Source of the DNA: an uncultured Olsenella sp.
Lineage (GTDB): Bacteria > Actinomycetota > Coriobacteriia > Coriobacteriales > Atopobiaceae
Direction of reading: 5' to 3'
NCBI GenBank assembly: GCA_900316105.1
Contig: ONBR01000011.1
Span: forward strand, 1 to 64,000
Length of the DNA stretch: 64,000 nucleotides
Shown: one piece after another, positions 6,495-17,342 of the stretch
Layout: every line of letters starts with the position of its first letter
Numbering within the stretch: position 1 is the first letter of the stretch
Made by a program: the position numbers and the translations under genes
Notes under the pieces: generated by a model
Databases searched by the model: none
The model's input: the letters and a program-made list of their open reading frames with translations, nothing else
What the model was told of the DNA's origin: nothing

Positions 6495-7832
6495 CTACTC
6501 CTCCATAAAGTCCTTGAGCTTGGAGGAGCGGCTGGGATGGCGAAGCTTTGCCAGGGTCTTTGACTCGATCTGACGGATGCGCTCACGCGTGACGCCAAAT
6601 TCGCGTCCAACCTCCTCCAGGGTGCGGGGATGGCCATCCTCCAGGCCAAAGCGGAACTTGATGACCTTGCGTTCGCGATCTGCCAGGCCGTCCAGGACTT
6701 GCTCCAGCTGCTCGCGCAGCATGGAGTCAGAGGCCGCGTCGGGGGGTGCCACAGCCATGGAGTCCTCGATGAAGTCACCCAGCTGGGAGTCCTCCTCCTC
6801 GCCGATGGGCGTCTCAAGGGAGACGGGCTCCTGGCTGATCTTTTGGATCTCACGGACACGGTCGGCAGAGATGCCCATCTCGGCGGCAATCTCCTCCACG
6901 GTGGGCTCGCGACCCAGATCCTGCAGGAGCTGGCGCTGGACACGGACCAGCTTGTTGATCGTCTCGACCATGTGGACGGGAATGCGGATGGTGCGGGCCT
7001 GATCTGCAATGGCGCGCGTGATGGCCTGGCGAATCCACCAGGTGGCATAGGTGGAGAACTTGAAGCCCTTTGTGTAGTCGAACTTCTCGACCGCACGGAT
7101 GAGGCCCAGGTTGCCCTCCTGGATGAGGTCCAAGAAGAGCATGCCGCGACCCACGTAACGCTTTGCAATGGAGACGGTCAGGCGGAGATTGGCGCTGATC
7201 AGTGCCTGCTTTGCCTCCAGGCCCACCTGCTCGATGCGCATAAGTCGACGCTGCTCGGCGCGGCTGAGCTCGATGTCGCCGTTTTCTGCCGCCTCGAGCT
7301 GCTGGGTGGCCTTGGTGCCAGCCTCGATCTTCATGGCAAGGTGAACCTCCTCGGAGGCCGTCAGCAGATCTACCTTGCCGATCTCCTTGAGGTACATGCG
7401 GACGGGGTCGCCAGTGAGCATGACCGTGGAGTTGTCCGTGCGACGAGAGCGAGCGCGGCTGGAGCGTTTGTGAGTCTTTGACTTGGGCGTGGAACGCAGG
7501 ACCTCGTTTGCAGCCTTTGCCTCCTCGCGGGCCTGGCTGCGCTCGGCGTCATCGTCGTCCAGATCGTCGTCATCCAGGTCGTCATCCTCATCTGAGTCGT
7601 CCAGGGAGTCGCCGTCCTCCGCGGACTCGATCTCGATGCCATTGGCACGAATAACGTCATAGAGGTCGGACAACTCCTCGTCCTCCACGTCGACATCGAC
7701 GAGGACAGCCTGGATGTCGTCCTCGGTGATGGTGTTTGACTTCGTCTTTGCCGCGTCAGTGACGAACTTTGCGACGACGTCCCTCAGGTCATCAGAGAGT
7801 GCGTCGATGCTTTTGGTCTTCTTTGTAGCCAC
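6495..7832 (-). CDS. rpoD: primary sigma factor RpoD (SigA)
   Basis: Directs RNA polymerase to housekeeping promoters. The 445-residue protein starts with a region 1.1-like domain (residues 1-75). A very acidic Asp/Glu tract follows (about 80-105), then a basic linker. Region 1.2-2 includes [36 protein letters not shown] (core binding, -10 melting). Region 3 carries [10 protein letters not shown], and region 4 has the [21 protein letters not shown] for the -35 box. The GTG start (7830-7832) has GGGAAGGA. It is the last gene of the rimP-nusA-infB-dnaG series, 54 nt after dnaG, so sigma and primase levels are tied to translation factors. Confidence 0.97.
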   Translation of the reverse strand: MATKKTKSIDALSDDLRDVVAKFVTDAAKTKSNTITEDDIQAVLVDVDVEDEELSDLYDVIRANGIEIESAEDGDSLDDSDEDDDLDDDDLDDDDAERSQAREEAKAANEVLRSTPKSKTHKRSSRARSRRTDNSTVMLTGDPVRMYLKEIGKVDLLTASEEVHLAMKIEAGTKATQQLEAAENGDIELSRAEQRRLMRIEQVGLEAKQALISANLRLTVSIAKRYVGRGMLFLDLIQEGNLGLIRAVEKFDYTKGFKFSTYATWWIRQAITRAIADQARTIRIPVHMVETINKLVRVQRQLLQDLGREPTVEEIAAEMGISADRVREIQKISQEPVSLETPIGEEEDSQLGDFIEDSMAVAPPDAASDSMLREQLEQVLDGLADRERKVIKFRFGLEDGHPRTLEEVGREFGVTRERIRQIESKTLAKLRHPSRSSKLKDFMEE

Positions 7833-7886
7833 AGATTTCCTTCCCTAGACAAAGGTGCAGGTATTTATACCCACAAACCGTCGAGA

Positions 7887-9818
7887 CTAGACACGTTTGG
7901 GGAGCTTTGCCTGAAGTTCGTTGATGTGCTTCTGTACTTTGGTCGCTTCTTCAAAGAGGGCCCTGCCCTCGTCGGTCACGCCGTTAGACCTGCCCAGGCT
8001 CAGCTCCGCCTTGAGCCTGCGCACCTGCTGCCGCGAGGTCCAGAGGTCCATCATATCCACCAGGAACTCGACCTTGGATTCGTTTGGCAGGTCGGAGGTC
8101 GCCTCCAGAGTGCCAGAGGCCAGGATCTGACCCGCCTCGGGAACCACCGCCTGGGCGGCGAGTACCAACTGCTGGGGATCCGTACCGGGAGGTGTGGCCA
8201 GCATGGCCCAGGCCATGGCCTCGTCACGCGAATCCACCCAGTTCAATCCACCGATACGCTCGCCATATGGTCGCACCAAATCCAGGTTGGTGGTCATCAT
8301 AGCCAGGAGCTCGCGCTCGATGGAGAGCTGTCTGAGTTCGTCCGCGGAAAGACTGGCCTCAACAGGCCCCGTCTGACCATAGGGTTCCGGCTCGGGGTAG
8401 CCTCCCTCCGAGAAGGGTTCAGGCCCATAGTAGTCGACGAAGGGGTCCGCTTCACGGGCTGGTTCGCGAGCCTGGCTTCGGTCCTGGTAGCGCCGCTTCT
8501 GCTCCTGTGCTGCCCGCTCGCGCGAGGCAGCCGCCGACGCCTTGCGGTTCACCCGCCTGAGCACCTCCGCCTTATCCGTACGGGTCAGGCCCGCCAGCTG
8601 CTGGGCCATCTCGTCCAGGGCCAGGGAACCCTTGAGCGGGGCCAAGACTCCAGCCAGGTCGTCCAGGGCCTTGGCCCTCTGGCCGGGGACGTCCAGGTCG
8701 TAGCCCTCGAGTCTCTTCCTAAAGACGAACTCCACCAGAGGACGAGCCCCGTCCAACTGCTTCCTGAGTTCGTCGGCGCCATGGTCCGCCAGGAACTCTG
8801 CCGGATCCTGTCCGCCTGGCAGTACGACGCACAGGAACTCCAGGGCGGTCTTGTCCACGAACTGGAGGCTGCGCTCGGCCGCCCTCTGCCCCGCCGCGTC
8901 ACCGTCAAACATGCAGATGATGCGTCTCTTTGCAAAGCGCTCGATCATACGGACGTGGTCCAGGGTGAGGGCAGTGCCCAGAGCTGCGACGGCATTGGTA
9001 AAGCCGGCCTCGTGCATGGAGATCACGTCGGTATAGCCCTCGCAGACGATGGCGGTACCCTCGCTGACCATGGCATCCTTTGCCCGATCAAAGGCAAAGA
9101 GGTGCTTGCCCTTCTTGAAGATGGGCGTGTCCGTGGTGTTGAGGTACTTGGGCTTCGCATCCGTCAGTACGCGTCCGCCAAAGGCTATGGGATGACCCTG
9201 CTCGTCGCAGATGGGAAACATCACCCGATCAAAGAAGCGGTCGCGAATCCCACCCCTGCCGGAGGTTGCCAGGTTGTCACCCAGAATCTCCTGGTCGGTG
9301 AAGCCCTTTGCGTGCAGGTCACCCACCAGGGCACCGTGTCCTCCCGCATAGCCAAGGTGCCAGCGCTTGCAGACGTCGGAGCCAAAGCCACGACCGGCCA
9401 GGTAGCGCCGTGCGGCGTCCGGCCCCTCTCCCCTGCCGCGCATGAGGATGAGCTCGTAGTAGTCCCGCGCCTCGGCCATGCAGTCCATGAGCCTGGCGCG
9501 CTTTGGCCCGCGCCGGGACCGCCCCCGCTCCTCGGAGAGCTCGATACCCGCGCGGTCGGCCAGATAGCGGATGGCGTCGGGGAAGCTCAGGCTCTCCCTC
9601 TTCATCACGTAGGCAAAGACGTCCCCGCCCTCGCCACAGCCAAAGCACTTCCAGAGCCCCGTGGTGGGGTTCACGTGAAAGGAGGGACTCTTCTCGTGAT
9701 GAAAGGGGCAGCAGCCCCACCAGTCATGGCCCTTCTGACGCAGCTCCACGGTCTCGCCCACGAGCTGCAGCATATCCGTGGCCTGGCGAACGCGCTCCTT
9801 GTCCTCGTCGGTAATCAA
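7887..9818 (-). CDS. dnaG: DNA primase DnaG
   Basis: Makes RNA primers for the replication fork. The N-terminal zinc finger (CPFHHEKSPSFHV...CFGCG, residues about 38-65), the catalytic core with the TOPRIM motifs (CEGYTDVISMHEAGF; DGDAAGQRA) and a C-terminal helicase-binding domain after a low-complexity linker (about 430-500) are all present. Its 643 residues are normal for the family. It starts with TTG at 9816-9818, inside the TGA of ribF (TTGA), preceded by GGAGGTG, so the two are translationally coupled. Confidence 0.96.
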   Translation of the reverse strand: MITDEDKERVRQATDMLQLVGETVELRQKGHDWWGCCPFHHEKSPSFHVNPTTGLWKCFGCGEGGDVFAYVMKRESLSFPDAIRYLADRAGIELSEERGRSRRGPKRARLMDCMAEARDYYELILMRGRGEGPDAARRYLAGRGFGSDVCKRWHLGYAGGHGALVGDLHAKGFTDQEILGDNLATSGRGGIRDRFFDRVMFPICDEQGHPIAFGGRVLTDAKPKYLNTTDTPIFKKGKHLFAFDRAKDAMVSEGTAIVCEGYTDVISMHEAGFTNAVAALGTALTLDHVRMIERFAKRRIICMFDGDAAGQRAAERSLQFVDKTALEFLCVVLPGGQDPAEFLADHGADELRKQLDGARPLVEFVFRKRLEGYDLDVPGQRAKALDDLAGVLAPLKGSLALDEMAQQLAGLTRTDKAEVLRRVNRKASAAASRERAAQEQKRRYQDRSQAREPAREADPFVDYYGPEPFSEGGYPEPEPYGQTGPVEASLSADELRQLSIERELLAMMTTNLDLVRPYGERIGGLNWVDSRDEAMAWAMLATPPGTDPQQLVLAAQAVVPEAGQILASGTLEATSDLPNESKVEFLVDMMDLWTSRQQVRRLKAELSLGRSNGVTDEGRALFEEATKVQKHINELQAKLPKRV

Positions 9819-10948
9819 GCGTCCACCTCCACGGATGCGTCAGCGTTGGCCCGTGCATCTGAAATAACCCTAACGCCCTGGTCTCCCAGGTTCTGTCGGA
9901 CCCAATCGATGTTGCCCAGGACGGTGCGCTCCAGCTCCTCCAGGGAGTCGAAGGGCCTGGAAGCCCTTAGCCAGGAGGAGAAGAGGACCTTGACCGTGCG
10001 TCCGTAGAGGTCACCCTTGAAGCCCAGGAGGTTTGCCTCCAGGAAGGCGGGATCGGGGGTGGAGAAGGTCGGCGGAGCACCGACGTTGATCGCGGCAGGC
10101 CAAGCCCAATCGTCGCTGTAGACCAGACCGGCATAGACGCCCTCTCCCGGCATGCAACGCATGCGGTCTATGCGGACGTTTGCCGTGGGGAAGCCGAAGC
10201 TACCTCCCTCTCCCCTGCCGTGCTCAACGGTTCCGGTCACAAAGTGCAGACGACCCAAGAGGCGGGCGGCCTCCTCCACCTGACCCTCATGGAGCAGTCC
10301 ACGGATGCGCGTGGCGGAAATCCTCGACCCATCCTCCTCGACCAGGCTGTGGGTATGTACCGACACACCATGGCTGGCGCCCAGCTCGCGCAGGGCCTCG
10401 GCAGTTCCGAGGCCTCCCTTGCCCAGGCAAAAGTTCGTCCCCACGTGAATTGAGGTCACATGGAGGAAGGAAGGCAGGACCTTGAGCAGATAGTCCTGGT
10501 AGGAGGTATCGGCCAGGGAGCGGTCGAAGTCCATCATGATGACCGCGTCAAGTCCCGTCGAGAGCAGAGCAAAGGCGCGCTCCTCCACAGAAAGCAGGCG
10601 ATGCGAGCTTAGTCCCTTTTTGAAGAACTCCGAAGGCAGGGGGTCAAAGGTAACGGCAACTGCCAGGCATCCGCGCGAGCGGGCATCCTCCATGGTCTCC
10701 TCAGCAAGCATGCGGTGCCCCAGATGAAGACCATCGAAGGCGCCGATGCAGATGGCAGCCTCACGCTGGGGTAGGACCAGCTTGCGCTTGCGCTCCCAGA
10801 TGCGGAATCCATGACCCTCACGACAGAAGGTGCCGCCATCGAGAGACGGATTCTCCACGTTCACAAAGAGGGACTTTGCGACGACGCTAGCCACGGCAGA
10901 GCCAGCAAGCGGATAGGTCAGATACTCGCGTCTCTCCATGGACCTCAT
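9815..10948 (-). CDS. ribF: bifunctional riboflavin kinase / FAD synthetase RibF
   Basis: Converts riboflavin to FMN and FMN to FAD. The FAD synthetase domain carries GAFDGLHLGH (residues about 67-76) and ISATRIRGLLHEG; the flavokinase domain has GFPTANVRID and the GVYAGLVY strand. The ATG at 10946-10948 overlaps the truB TGA (ATGA) after a GAGGGG site and gives 377 residues. The N-terminal extension before the nucleotidyl transferase motif is about 45 residues longer than usual for this family, and I do not recognise it. In an anaerobe with many flavoproteins nearby, FAD supply is relevant. Confidence 0.93.
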   Translation of the reverse strand: MRSMERREYLTYPLAGSAVASVVAKSLFVNVENPSLDGGTFCREGHGFRIWERKRKLVLPQREAAICIGAFDGLHLGHRMLAEETMEDARSRGCLAVAVTFDPLPSEFFKKGLSSHRLLSVEERAFALLSTGLDAVIMMDFDRSLADTSYQDYLLKVLPSFLHVTSIHVGTNFCLGKGGLGTAEALRELGASHGVSVHTHSLVEEDGSRISATRIRGLLHEGQVEEAARLLGRLHFVTGTVEHGRGEGGSFGFPTANVRIDRMRCMPGEGVYAGLVYSDDWAWPAAINVGAPPTFSTPDPAFLEANLLGFKGDLYGRTVKVLFSSWLRASRPFDSLEELERTVLGNIDWVRQNLGDQGVRVISDARANADASVEVDA

Positions 10949-11877
10949 CCCCTCACACCTGTAATAGCTTGCGGGAAGTTGATGTCGCACCTGAGACCAC
11001 GGCCTTCCCTATGCCATAGCCCCACCATCTGCCCCTGATGAAGGAGACAGACCCTCTCGCCCTGGCCAATGCCCTCGGGAGCACGAAGGCGCTTACCACA
11101 GGCGGCGTCGGCGGCCTCCTGGTCGCTCAGGTCCAGGCGGCTAGCGCCAAGGAGCCTGCTGGGGTCCAAGACCCTGCCTTCCAGGGCCTCCTTGCCCCTC
11201 TTTTCCAGCTCCTCGAGCTCCAGGCAGTCATCCAGACCGATGAGACCGGAAGAGATACGGCGCAAGGCGGACAGATGGGCCACCGTGCCGGCAGCAAGGC
11301 CGATATCCCGGGCCAAGCTCCGAATGTAGGTACCCTTGGAGACCTCGAAGTGGCAACTCCAGCAAAGGGTGCCAGACTCGTCACGGTCGATGCCCCGTAG
11401 CGACGACTCGAAGACCTCGATGTGGCGAGAGGACAGCTTCATCTCTTTACCCGACCGGGCTAGGTCGTAGGCCCTGCGACCGTCCACAGAGATGGCGGAA
11501 TAGGCAGGCGGCACCTGGTCCTGGGAACCAAGGAAGCCCTCCAGGATCTGCCGAGCCACAGCTTCGTCCGCCAATGACTCAGGTACCTGAGCCTCCGCCA
11601 CAAGCTGACCCTCTCCGTCGTCCGTGTCCGTCTGAGTACCAAAGGCAATGACCCCGTCATAGCCCTTGCGCTCAGCTGTCAAGAGACCCAAAAGCCTGGT
11701 TGCCTGACCCACGCCGACGACGAGCACGCCCGTGGCCGCGGGGTCCAGGGTACCGGCATGGCCGACTCGTCGCTCGCCCAGGGCACGACGGACATGGGAC
11801 ACCAGGTCGTGGCTGGTTATGCCAGCTGGCTTGTCCACGGCAAATATGCAGTTGATGCTGGAAGGACGCCTACGCAC
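10945..11877 (-). CDS. truB: tRNA pseudouridine-55 synthase TruB
   Basis: Makes pseudouridine in the T loop of tRNAs. It has the family start VDKPAGITSHDLV, the catalytic Asp in GHAGTLDPAATGVL, and Tyr/Arg motifs GTYIRSLARDIG. A C-terminal PUA-like region follows. Length 310 is typical. The GTG start at 11875-11877 shares its first base with the TAG stop of the upstream nrnA gene. Confidence 0.95.
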   Translation of the reverse strand: MRRRPSSINCIFAVDKPAGITSHDLVSHVRRALGERRVGHAGTLDPAATGVLVVGVGQATRLLGLLTAERKGYDGVIAFGTQTDTDDGEGQLVAEAQVPESLADEAVARQILEGFLGSQDQVPPAYSAISVDGRRAYDLARSGKEMKLSSRHIEVFESSLRGIDRDESGTLCWSCHFEVSKGTYIRSLARDIGLAAGTVAHLSALRRISSGLIGLDDCLELEELEKRGKEALEGRVLDPSRLLGASRLDLSDQEAADAACGKRLRAPEGIGQGERVCLLHQGQMVGLWHREGRGLRCDINFPQAITGVRG

Positions 11878-12917
11878 TAGGAGATGCTTCCCGTATTGTC
11901 CAGGTCACTGGCCACGACACCATAAAGCTCCTGGAGCTTGGGCAGAACGGAGGCAAAGACCTCGTCCAGATCGCCCTCGACGGTAAATCCAGCAGCAGCC
12001 TTGTGGCCACCGCCACCAAACTGGACGGCCACCCGAGAGACGTCAATGGAGTTCTTTGACCTGAGATTGCCACGCACCTTGCCTCCGGGAATCTCCTTGA
12101 GGAAGAGAGCCACCTCGCTGCCGTAGACGCTGCGTACGACGTCGATGAGTCCGTCGCACTCGTCCAGGCTGGCGCCCGTACGCTCAAGGTCGGCAAAGGT
12201 CGCATAAGAGTAGGCAATCTTTCCGCCGGCAAAGGTGGCAATCCTACCCAGAACCACGGACTCCAGGTGCAGGTAGGCCAGGCTGAAGCTCTGATAGACG
12301 TTAAGCGAGACCTCGGAGGGCGAGGCGCCAGCATCCACCAGGATGGAGGCAATCGTGAAGGACTCGGGATCTGCGTTCTGGTACTGGAAGCGACCCGTAT
12401 CCGTGGCGATTGCGCAGAAGAGGCACTGGGCCATATCCGCCGTAAGTCGCACGCCCAGATGACGGGCGTACTCGGTGATGATCACGCCACATGCCGCCGC
12501 CGAGGGCCTGATGATGGAAGCGTCTCCTGGATCACCGTCGCAGGGATGGTGATCAAAGATCGCATGCCTGCCCGAACGGGCCAGAACCCGCTCGGCCATG
12601 TTCAGACGGTGGTCGACCGAAAGGTCGACGCTGATGAAGAGGTCAGGCGTGCCCTCATAGGCGCTACCCGCGATCAGGGTCTGGGAACCAGGCAGAAAGC
12701 TATAGATGCGCGGCACGGGATCCTCGTCGGCGAGGAGGTTCACCACGTGCTTCTGGGGCCATTTGGCATTAATGATCATGGCCAGGCCCAGCTGCGAGCC
12801 GATGGCGTCACCATCGGGAGAGGTGTGCGCGCAGATGGCAATCTCCTGGCTCTGCTCTATGAGAGCAGAGATCCTGTCGAAGGCGTCGTCTTGCTCGGGA
12901 ATGATTGGTAGACCCAT
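11877..12917 (-). CDS. nrnA: DHH-family phosphoesterase (NrnA-like oligoribonuclease / pAp phosphatase)
   Basis: Degrades short oligoribonucleotides and 3'-phosphoadenosine 5'-phosphate. Visible motifs are the metal-binding HTSPDGDAIGSQ (about residues 31-42), DLS, the DHH signature FDHHPCD near residue 118, and the DHHA1 glycine loop FGGGGHKAAAGF near the end. It has 346 residues, usual for the family, and lies between rbfA and truB as in many Gram-positive bacteria. The rbfA stop is about 20 nt upstream. Confidence 0.93.
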   Translation of the reverse strand: MGLPIIPEQDDAFDRISALIEQSQEIAICAHTSPDGDAIGSQLGLAMIINAKWPQKHVVNLLADEDPVPRIYSFLPGSQTLIAGSAYEGTPDLFISVDLSVDHRLNMAERVLARSGRHAIFDHHPCDGDPGDASIIRPSAAACGVIITEYARHLGVRLTADMAQCLFCAIATDTGRFQYQNADPESFTIASILVDAGASPSEVSLNVYQSFSLAYLHLESVVLGRIATFAGGKIAYSYATFADLERTGASLDECDGLIDVVRSVYGSEVALFLKEIPGGKVRGNLRSKNSIDVSRVAVQFGGGGHKAAAGFTVEGDLDEVFASVLPKLQELYGVVASDLDNTGSIS

Positions 12918-12937
12918 GAGGACTGCGACTCTCCTTC

Positions 12938-13360
12938 CTAGTTCTGGGTATTCTCGGCCGAAGCCTGTGAATCTTCGTTTTGCTTGATGGGATAGCCCTC
13001 GTCGTCCTTCTCGACGGCAAGCGTCGGCGGGACGTTCCTGAGGGCACGTTGGATCTTCTCGGCCTCGTCGGCGGTAGTGTCAATCTCCCAAATGAGCTCG
13101 GGAGTGACGCGCCAGCCCAGGGCATGGCCCAAAAGGCTGCGCACGCGACCCTTCGCGCGCTCCAGAGCCAGCGAGACGGCCTCATAGCGATCCTTCTCGC
13201 AGCTCACGTACGCGCGCATCACCGACTTGTCGACCGAGACCTCGACACCCGTGAGTGTCACGAGGTCGAGGTCAGGGTCGGAAACCTCGAAGAGCAGGAT
13301 GCTCGCCAGCTTCTCGCGGGCAATCTGATTGTTACGACGAGAGTTTCGATTCTGCTTCAT
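12938..13360 (-). CDS. rbfA: ribosome-binding factor A RbfA
   Basis: Binds the 30S subunit during 16S rRNA maturation, chiefly in the cold. The 140-residue product has the RbfA core (REKLASILLFEVSDPDLDLVTLTGVEVS, RVTPELIWEID) and a disordered acidic tail. The ATG at 13358-13360 is 2 nt from the infB TAG, within the usual infB-rbfA pair. A longer upstream reading overlapping infB is in a low-complexity, Arg-rich frame and was not used. Confidence 0.94.
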   Translation of the reverse strand: MKQNRNSRRNNQIAREKLASILLFEVSDPDLDLVTLTGVEVSVDKSVMRAYVSCEKDRYEAVSLALERAKGRVRSLLGHALGWRVTPELIWEIDTTADEAEKIQRALRNVPPTLAVEKDDEGYPIKQNEDSQASAENTQN

Positions 13361-13362
13361 GT

Positions 13363-15999
13363 CTACTCCGTACGGGCGACCTCGACGATCTGATAGGTCT
13401 CGATGACGTCGCCGATGTGGATGTCCTGGAAGTTCTCGAGGCCGATGCCGCACTCAAAGCCGGACTTGACACTCTTGACGTCGTCCTTGTAGCGCCTGAG
13501 CGAGGCGAGCTTGCCCTCGTAGATCACGATGCCGTCGCGAACGAGCCTGCACAGGTCCTCGCGGTTGACCTCGCCCTCCTGGACCATGCAGCCGGCGGCA
13601 ATGCCGACCTTGGGGACCTTGAAGGTGTTGCGGACCTCGATGGAGGCAGTCTGGTGCTCCTCCTCCGTGGGCTTGAGCATGCCGATACGGGCAGCGTCGA
13701 TGTCCTCGATGGCCTTGTAGATGACGCTGTAGGTACGGATCTCGACGCCCTGGCGCTCTGCCTCGGTACGAGCCTTGGCCTCGGGACGCACGCCGAAGCC
13801 GATGATGATGGCGTTGGAGGCGTCTGCAAGGGTGACGTCCGTCTCGGTGATGGCACCGACGGCAGAGTGGATCGTGTTGATGCGAACCTCGGACTGGTCC
13901 ATCTTGTCCAGCGAGTCCTGAAGGGCCTCGATGGAGCCCTGGACGTCTGCCTTGATGATGAGGTTGAGCTCCTTGACCTCCTGATCGGCCATGGTCGAGA
14001 AGAGGTTCTCCAGGGTGATGTGCTTGACCTTGTTCTGCTCCTCGATGCGGGCCTTGAGGGCACGCTCGTCGGCGAGCTGGCGCGCGTCACGCTCGTCCTG
14101 AAAGACACGGAACTCGTCGCCGGCCATAGGAACGCTCTGCAGTCCCAGGACCTCGACAGGGTCGGAGGGCAGTGCGGTTGTTACGTTGTTGCAATGGGGA
14201 TCCATCATGGCGCGGATCTTGCCGAAGCACATGCCAGCCACGATGGCGTCGCCCACATGCAGGGTGCCACGGGAGACCAGCAGGGTGGCAACGGAACCAC
14301 GGCCACGGTCGAGCTTTGCCTCGAGGACATGGCCGGAGGCGAAGGTGTCGGGGTTGGCCTTGAGCTCCAGCACGTCAGCCTCCAGGAGGACGGCCTCCAG
14401 GAGCTTGTCGATATTCAGGTGCTTCTTGGCCGAGATGTCGACGAACATGTTCTCGCCGCCCCACTCCTCGGGGATGATGCCGTACTCGGTGAGCTCCTGA
14501 CGGACACGGTTGGGATCGGCGCCGGGCTTGTCGATCTTGTTGACGGCAACGATGATGGGGACGTCAGCGGCCTTGGCGTGGTTGATGGACTCGATGGTCT
14601 GGGGCATCACGCCGTCGTCTGCGGCAACGATCAGGATGACGATGTCCGTCACCTTTGCGCCACGGGCACGCATGGCCGTGAAGGTCTCGTGACCAGGGGT
14701 ATCGATGAAGGTGATCGTGCGGTCGTTGATCGTGACCTTGGATGCACCGATGGCCTGGGTGATGCCGCCGGCCTCGCCCTCTGCGACGCCCGTGTGACGG
14801 ATGGCGTCCAGCAGGGAGGTCTTGCCGTGGTCGACGTGGCCCATGACGGTAACCACGGGAGGCCTGGGCTTGAGGTCCTTGGGGTCATCGTAGAAGGTGA
14901 AGGAGTTCTCCTCCTCCTTGGTCATGACCTTGACGTCCACGCCCAGGTCGTCAGCGACCAGCTCGATCAGGTCGTCGGACATTGACTCGGTCAGGGTCAG
15001 AGGGCTGCCCAGGAGGAAGAGGCGCTTGATGATGTCATTGGCCTCGACGCCCAGGAGCTTGGCCAAGTCGGCCACCGTGGTGCCCTGGGGGACCTTGACG
15101 GTGTCCAGCTGCGAGAGGTCCTGGTCGTTCTTGATGGCCTCCTCGATACGCTGCTCCTGCTCGGCCTCAGCCTGCTGCTTCTTCCTGCGCTCCTTGCGCT
15201 TCTTGCGGCGACCGGTGGACTGGTGAGCCTCCTCGATGGCCTCACGGGCCTCCTCGTAGACCTTGGAGCTCTTTCCCGAACGCGTGAACTCCTCTGCCTC
15301 ACGAGCCATACGGCTGTAGCGGTCCTCGCCCTTGCGGCCCTTGCGGCCCTTGCGGCCATGGCCACCCTCGGAATCCTCTACGGGCATGGGTGCATTGGAG
15401 AAGCTGGGCCTGGAGTCACGGGACTCGCCGCGGTTGACGCTGGGCTCGCGCCTGCGACGGTTGTTGCGTGCCTCGCGCTCCTCCTCCTTCTTCTCGGCCT
15501 TCTCCTGCTCCTGCTTCTTTAGGACTTCCTCCTGCTGGGCAATCTGGTCGAGCAGGCTGTTGAAGGAGGGAGCCATCTTGGGGGCCGTGTCACGGACGCG
15601 CTTCTTCTCCTCTTCCTCCTCGCGACGGCGCTTCTCCTCGGCGCGGCGCCTCTCCTCGGCCTCCTTGCGGGCCTTCTCGGCGGCGAGACGCTTCTCTTCC
15701 TCCTCGCGCTCCTTCTGACGGCGCTTCTCGACAGCAATGCGCTGCTTCTCGGCCTCCTCGGCGGCAGCCTTCTCCTCTTCTGCCTTTGCCTCGGCCTCGG
15801 CGCGCTTCTGGGCCTCTACCTCAGCGGCATGTGCCTCGATGATGGGCTTGAGCTTCTTTCGGATGATGGAGACATAGGCGTCCTCCAAAGACGAAGATGC
15901 CGACTTGGCGGGAATCTTCATCTCATTCAGATGCTCCAGCATCTCCTTGCTGCTAATGCCAAACTCCTTGGCAAGGTCATGAACTCTGGTCTTGGCCAT
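13363..15999 (-). CDS. infB: translation initiation factor IF-2
   Basis: GTPase that brings initiator tRNA to the 30S subunit. It has a short IF2_N domain at residues 1-55. A very charged Glu/Lys/Arg region follows (about 55-300). The G domain shows GHVDHGKTS (about residue 388), DTPGHE and NKID motifs, and beta-barrel domains II-IV come after it. Length 878 is normal for actinobacteria. The ATG at 15997-15999 has AGGAAGGTGG. Between nusA and infB there is no separate ylxR gene. Confidence 0.97.
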   Translation of the reverse strand: MAKTRVHDLAKEFGISSKEMLEHLNEMKIPAKSASSSLEDAYVSIIRKKLKPIIEAHAAEVEAQKRAEAEAKAEEEKAAAEEAEKQRIAVEKRRQKEREEEEKRLAAEKARKEAEERRRAEEKRRREEEEEKKRVRDTAPKMAPSFNSLLDQIAQQEEVLKKQEQEKAEKKEEEREARNNRRRREPSVNRGESRDSRPSFSNAPMPVEDSEGGHGRKGRKGRKGEDRYSRMAREAEEFTRSGKSSKVYEEAREAIEEAHQSTGRRKKRKERRKKQQAEAEQEQRIEEAIKNDQDLSQLDTVKVPQGTTVADLAKLLGVEANDIIKRLFLLGSPLTLTESMSDDLIELVADDLGVDVKVMTKEEENSFTFYDDPKDLKPRPPVVTVMGHVDHGKTSLLDAIRHTGVAEGEAGGITQAIGASKVTINDRTITFIDTPGHETFTAMRARGAKVTDIVILIVAADDGVMPQTIESINHAKAADVPIIVAVNKIDKPGADPNRVRQELTEYGIIPEEWGGENMFVDISAKKHLNIDKLLEAVLLEADVLELKANPDTFASGHVLEAKLDRGRGSVATLLVSRGTLHVGDAIVAGMCFGKIRAMMDPHCNNVTTALPSDPVEVLGLQSVPMAGDEFRVFQDERDARQLADERALKARIEEQNKVKHITLENLFSTMADQEVKELNLIIKADVQGSIEALQDSLDKMDQSEVRINTIHSAVGAITETDVTLADASNAIIIGFGVRPEAKARTEAERQGVEIRTYSVIYKAIEDIDAARIGMLKPTEEEHQTASIEVRNTFKVPKVGIAAGCMVQEGEVNREDLCRLVRDGIVIYEGKLASLRRYKDDVKSVKSGFECGIGLENFQDIHIGDVIETYQIVEVARTE

Positions 16000-16044
16000 C
16001 TGCCACCTTCCTTACGTAATCTAGCGGGTAGAGATCGGACGATC

Positions 16045-17313
16045 CTACTCGCCCTGGGTTTCGGACTCAGCAGCACTCGGGTCCTCGATCCCGTGGTGGT
16101 GCTCATGAATTCCGCAATAGTCGGATCCGGGACGGGCAAGGTTGCGGCAGTGGTCACCCTGGGGGCCCACGTAGGCGCAGCGGCGCTCGCCGTCGTCCTC
16201 GCCGATGAGGTCGAGGTCGTCGTTGAGGTCGTTGAGGATGTTCTCAGCGAGGGACTCGCTCTTGATGTCGATGTGCATGCCGGTGAGGCGAGCGGCAAGG
16301 CGGGCGTTCTGGCCCCTCTTGCCGATGGCCAGGGTCAGCTGGTCGTCGGGGACGATGACCGTGGCGTAGCGGGTCTCGGGGTTCACGATGACTCGGCTGA
16401 CGTGCGCGGGCGACAGGGCATTGGCAACGCAGACCTCGGGGTCATCGCTCCACAAGACCACGTCAACGCGCTCGCCCTTGAGCTCGGAGACCACGGTACG
16501 GACACGAGAACCCTTGGGGCCGACGCAGGCGCCGACGGGGTCCAAGCGAGGGTCGACGGAGGACACGGCGACCTTGGAGCGCACACCCGGGTCACGGGCG
16601 ACGGAGCGGACCTCGACCATGTGGTCGTATACCTCGGGCACCTCGAGCTCGAAGAGCCTGGTGATGAGGCTGGGATGCGTACGAGAGAGGACGATGGTGG
16701 GACGCTGGCGCTCGCCCTTGACGGGAGCGGCCTTTGCGTCGGGATCGCGCACGTCGATGATGATGGCGCGAATCTGCTCGTTGTGGCCGTAGCGCTCGCC
16801 TGCGGGGCGCTCGTTGCGCTCCTCGGGGTGACGGTTGAGGTCAAAGTAAGGCAGCTCGGCCTCGACGCCCTCGCGAATCTTGATGAAGGCGAACTCGGGC
16901 GTGGTCTGCAGGACGGTACCGGTGATGAGCTCGCCAATGCGGTCCTTGAACTCGTCGTAGATCTGACGACGGGATGCATTGCGGACCATCTCGTTGATGA
17001 CGGACTTTGCGTGAGAGGCAGCAAAGCGGGAGGCGTCGGGAGGAGTCACGTTCTTTTCCTCGTAGCGGGTGTACTCGCCGTAGTGCTCGTCCTCCTCGTC
17101 CAGAACCATGGAGTCGTCGTCAGGCACGAGCTCGTAGACGTAGACGTTGCCCGTCTCGCGGTCAATCGTCACCTTTGCGCCGAAGGGCAGGTGGAGGACC
17201 TTGCCGTAGGACTCGGCCAGAGAGTCCTCCAGGTTCTTCAGGAGCTCGCCCTGGTCAATGTGCTTCTCCTCGCAGAGAGCCATCAGCGCGTTCATCATAT
17301 CTGATGAGGCCAT
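16045..17313 (-). CDS. nusA: transcription factor NusA with unusual C-terminal zinc-finger motif
   Basis: Controls pausing, termination and antitermination. The N-terminal polymerase-binding domain (1-130), S1 domain, and KH1/KH2 domains ([28 protein letters not shown]) are all visible. After an acidic linker the protein ends with C-x9-C-x10-C-x2-H (from CAYVGPQG to CGIHEH), a likely Zn-binding knuckle not part of standard NusA. No ylxR gene follows. The ATG at 17311-17313 has AAAGGA. The gene is in the rimP-nusA-infB order. Confidence 0.95.
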   Translation of the reverse strand: MASSDMMNALMALCEEKHIDQGELLKNLEDSLAESYGKVLHLPFGAKVTIDRETGNVYVYELVPDDDSMVLDEEDEHYGEYTRYEEKNVTPPDASRFAASHAKSVINEMVRNASRRQIYDEFKDRIGELITGTVLQTTPEFAFIKIREGVEAELPYFDLNRHPEERNERPAGERYGHNEQIRAIIIDVRDPDAKAAPVKGERQRPTIVLSRTHPSLITRLFELEVPEVYDHMVEVRSVARDPGVRSKVAVSSVDPRLDPVGACVGPKGSRVRTVVSELKGERVDVVLWSDDPEVCVANALSPAHVSRVIVNPETRYATVIVPDDQLTLAIGKRGQNARLAARLTGMHIDIKSESLAENILNDLNDDLDLIGEDDGERRCAYVGPQGDHCRNLARPGSDYCGIHEHHHGIEDPSAAESETQGE

Positions 17314-17342
17314 TTGTCATTCCTTTCCGATAGTACGGAGTC

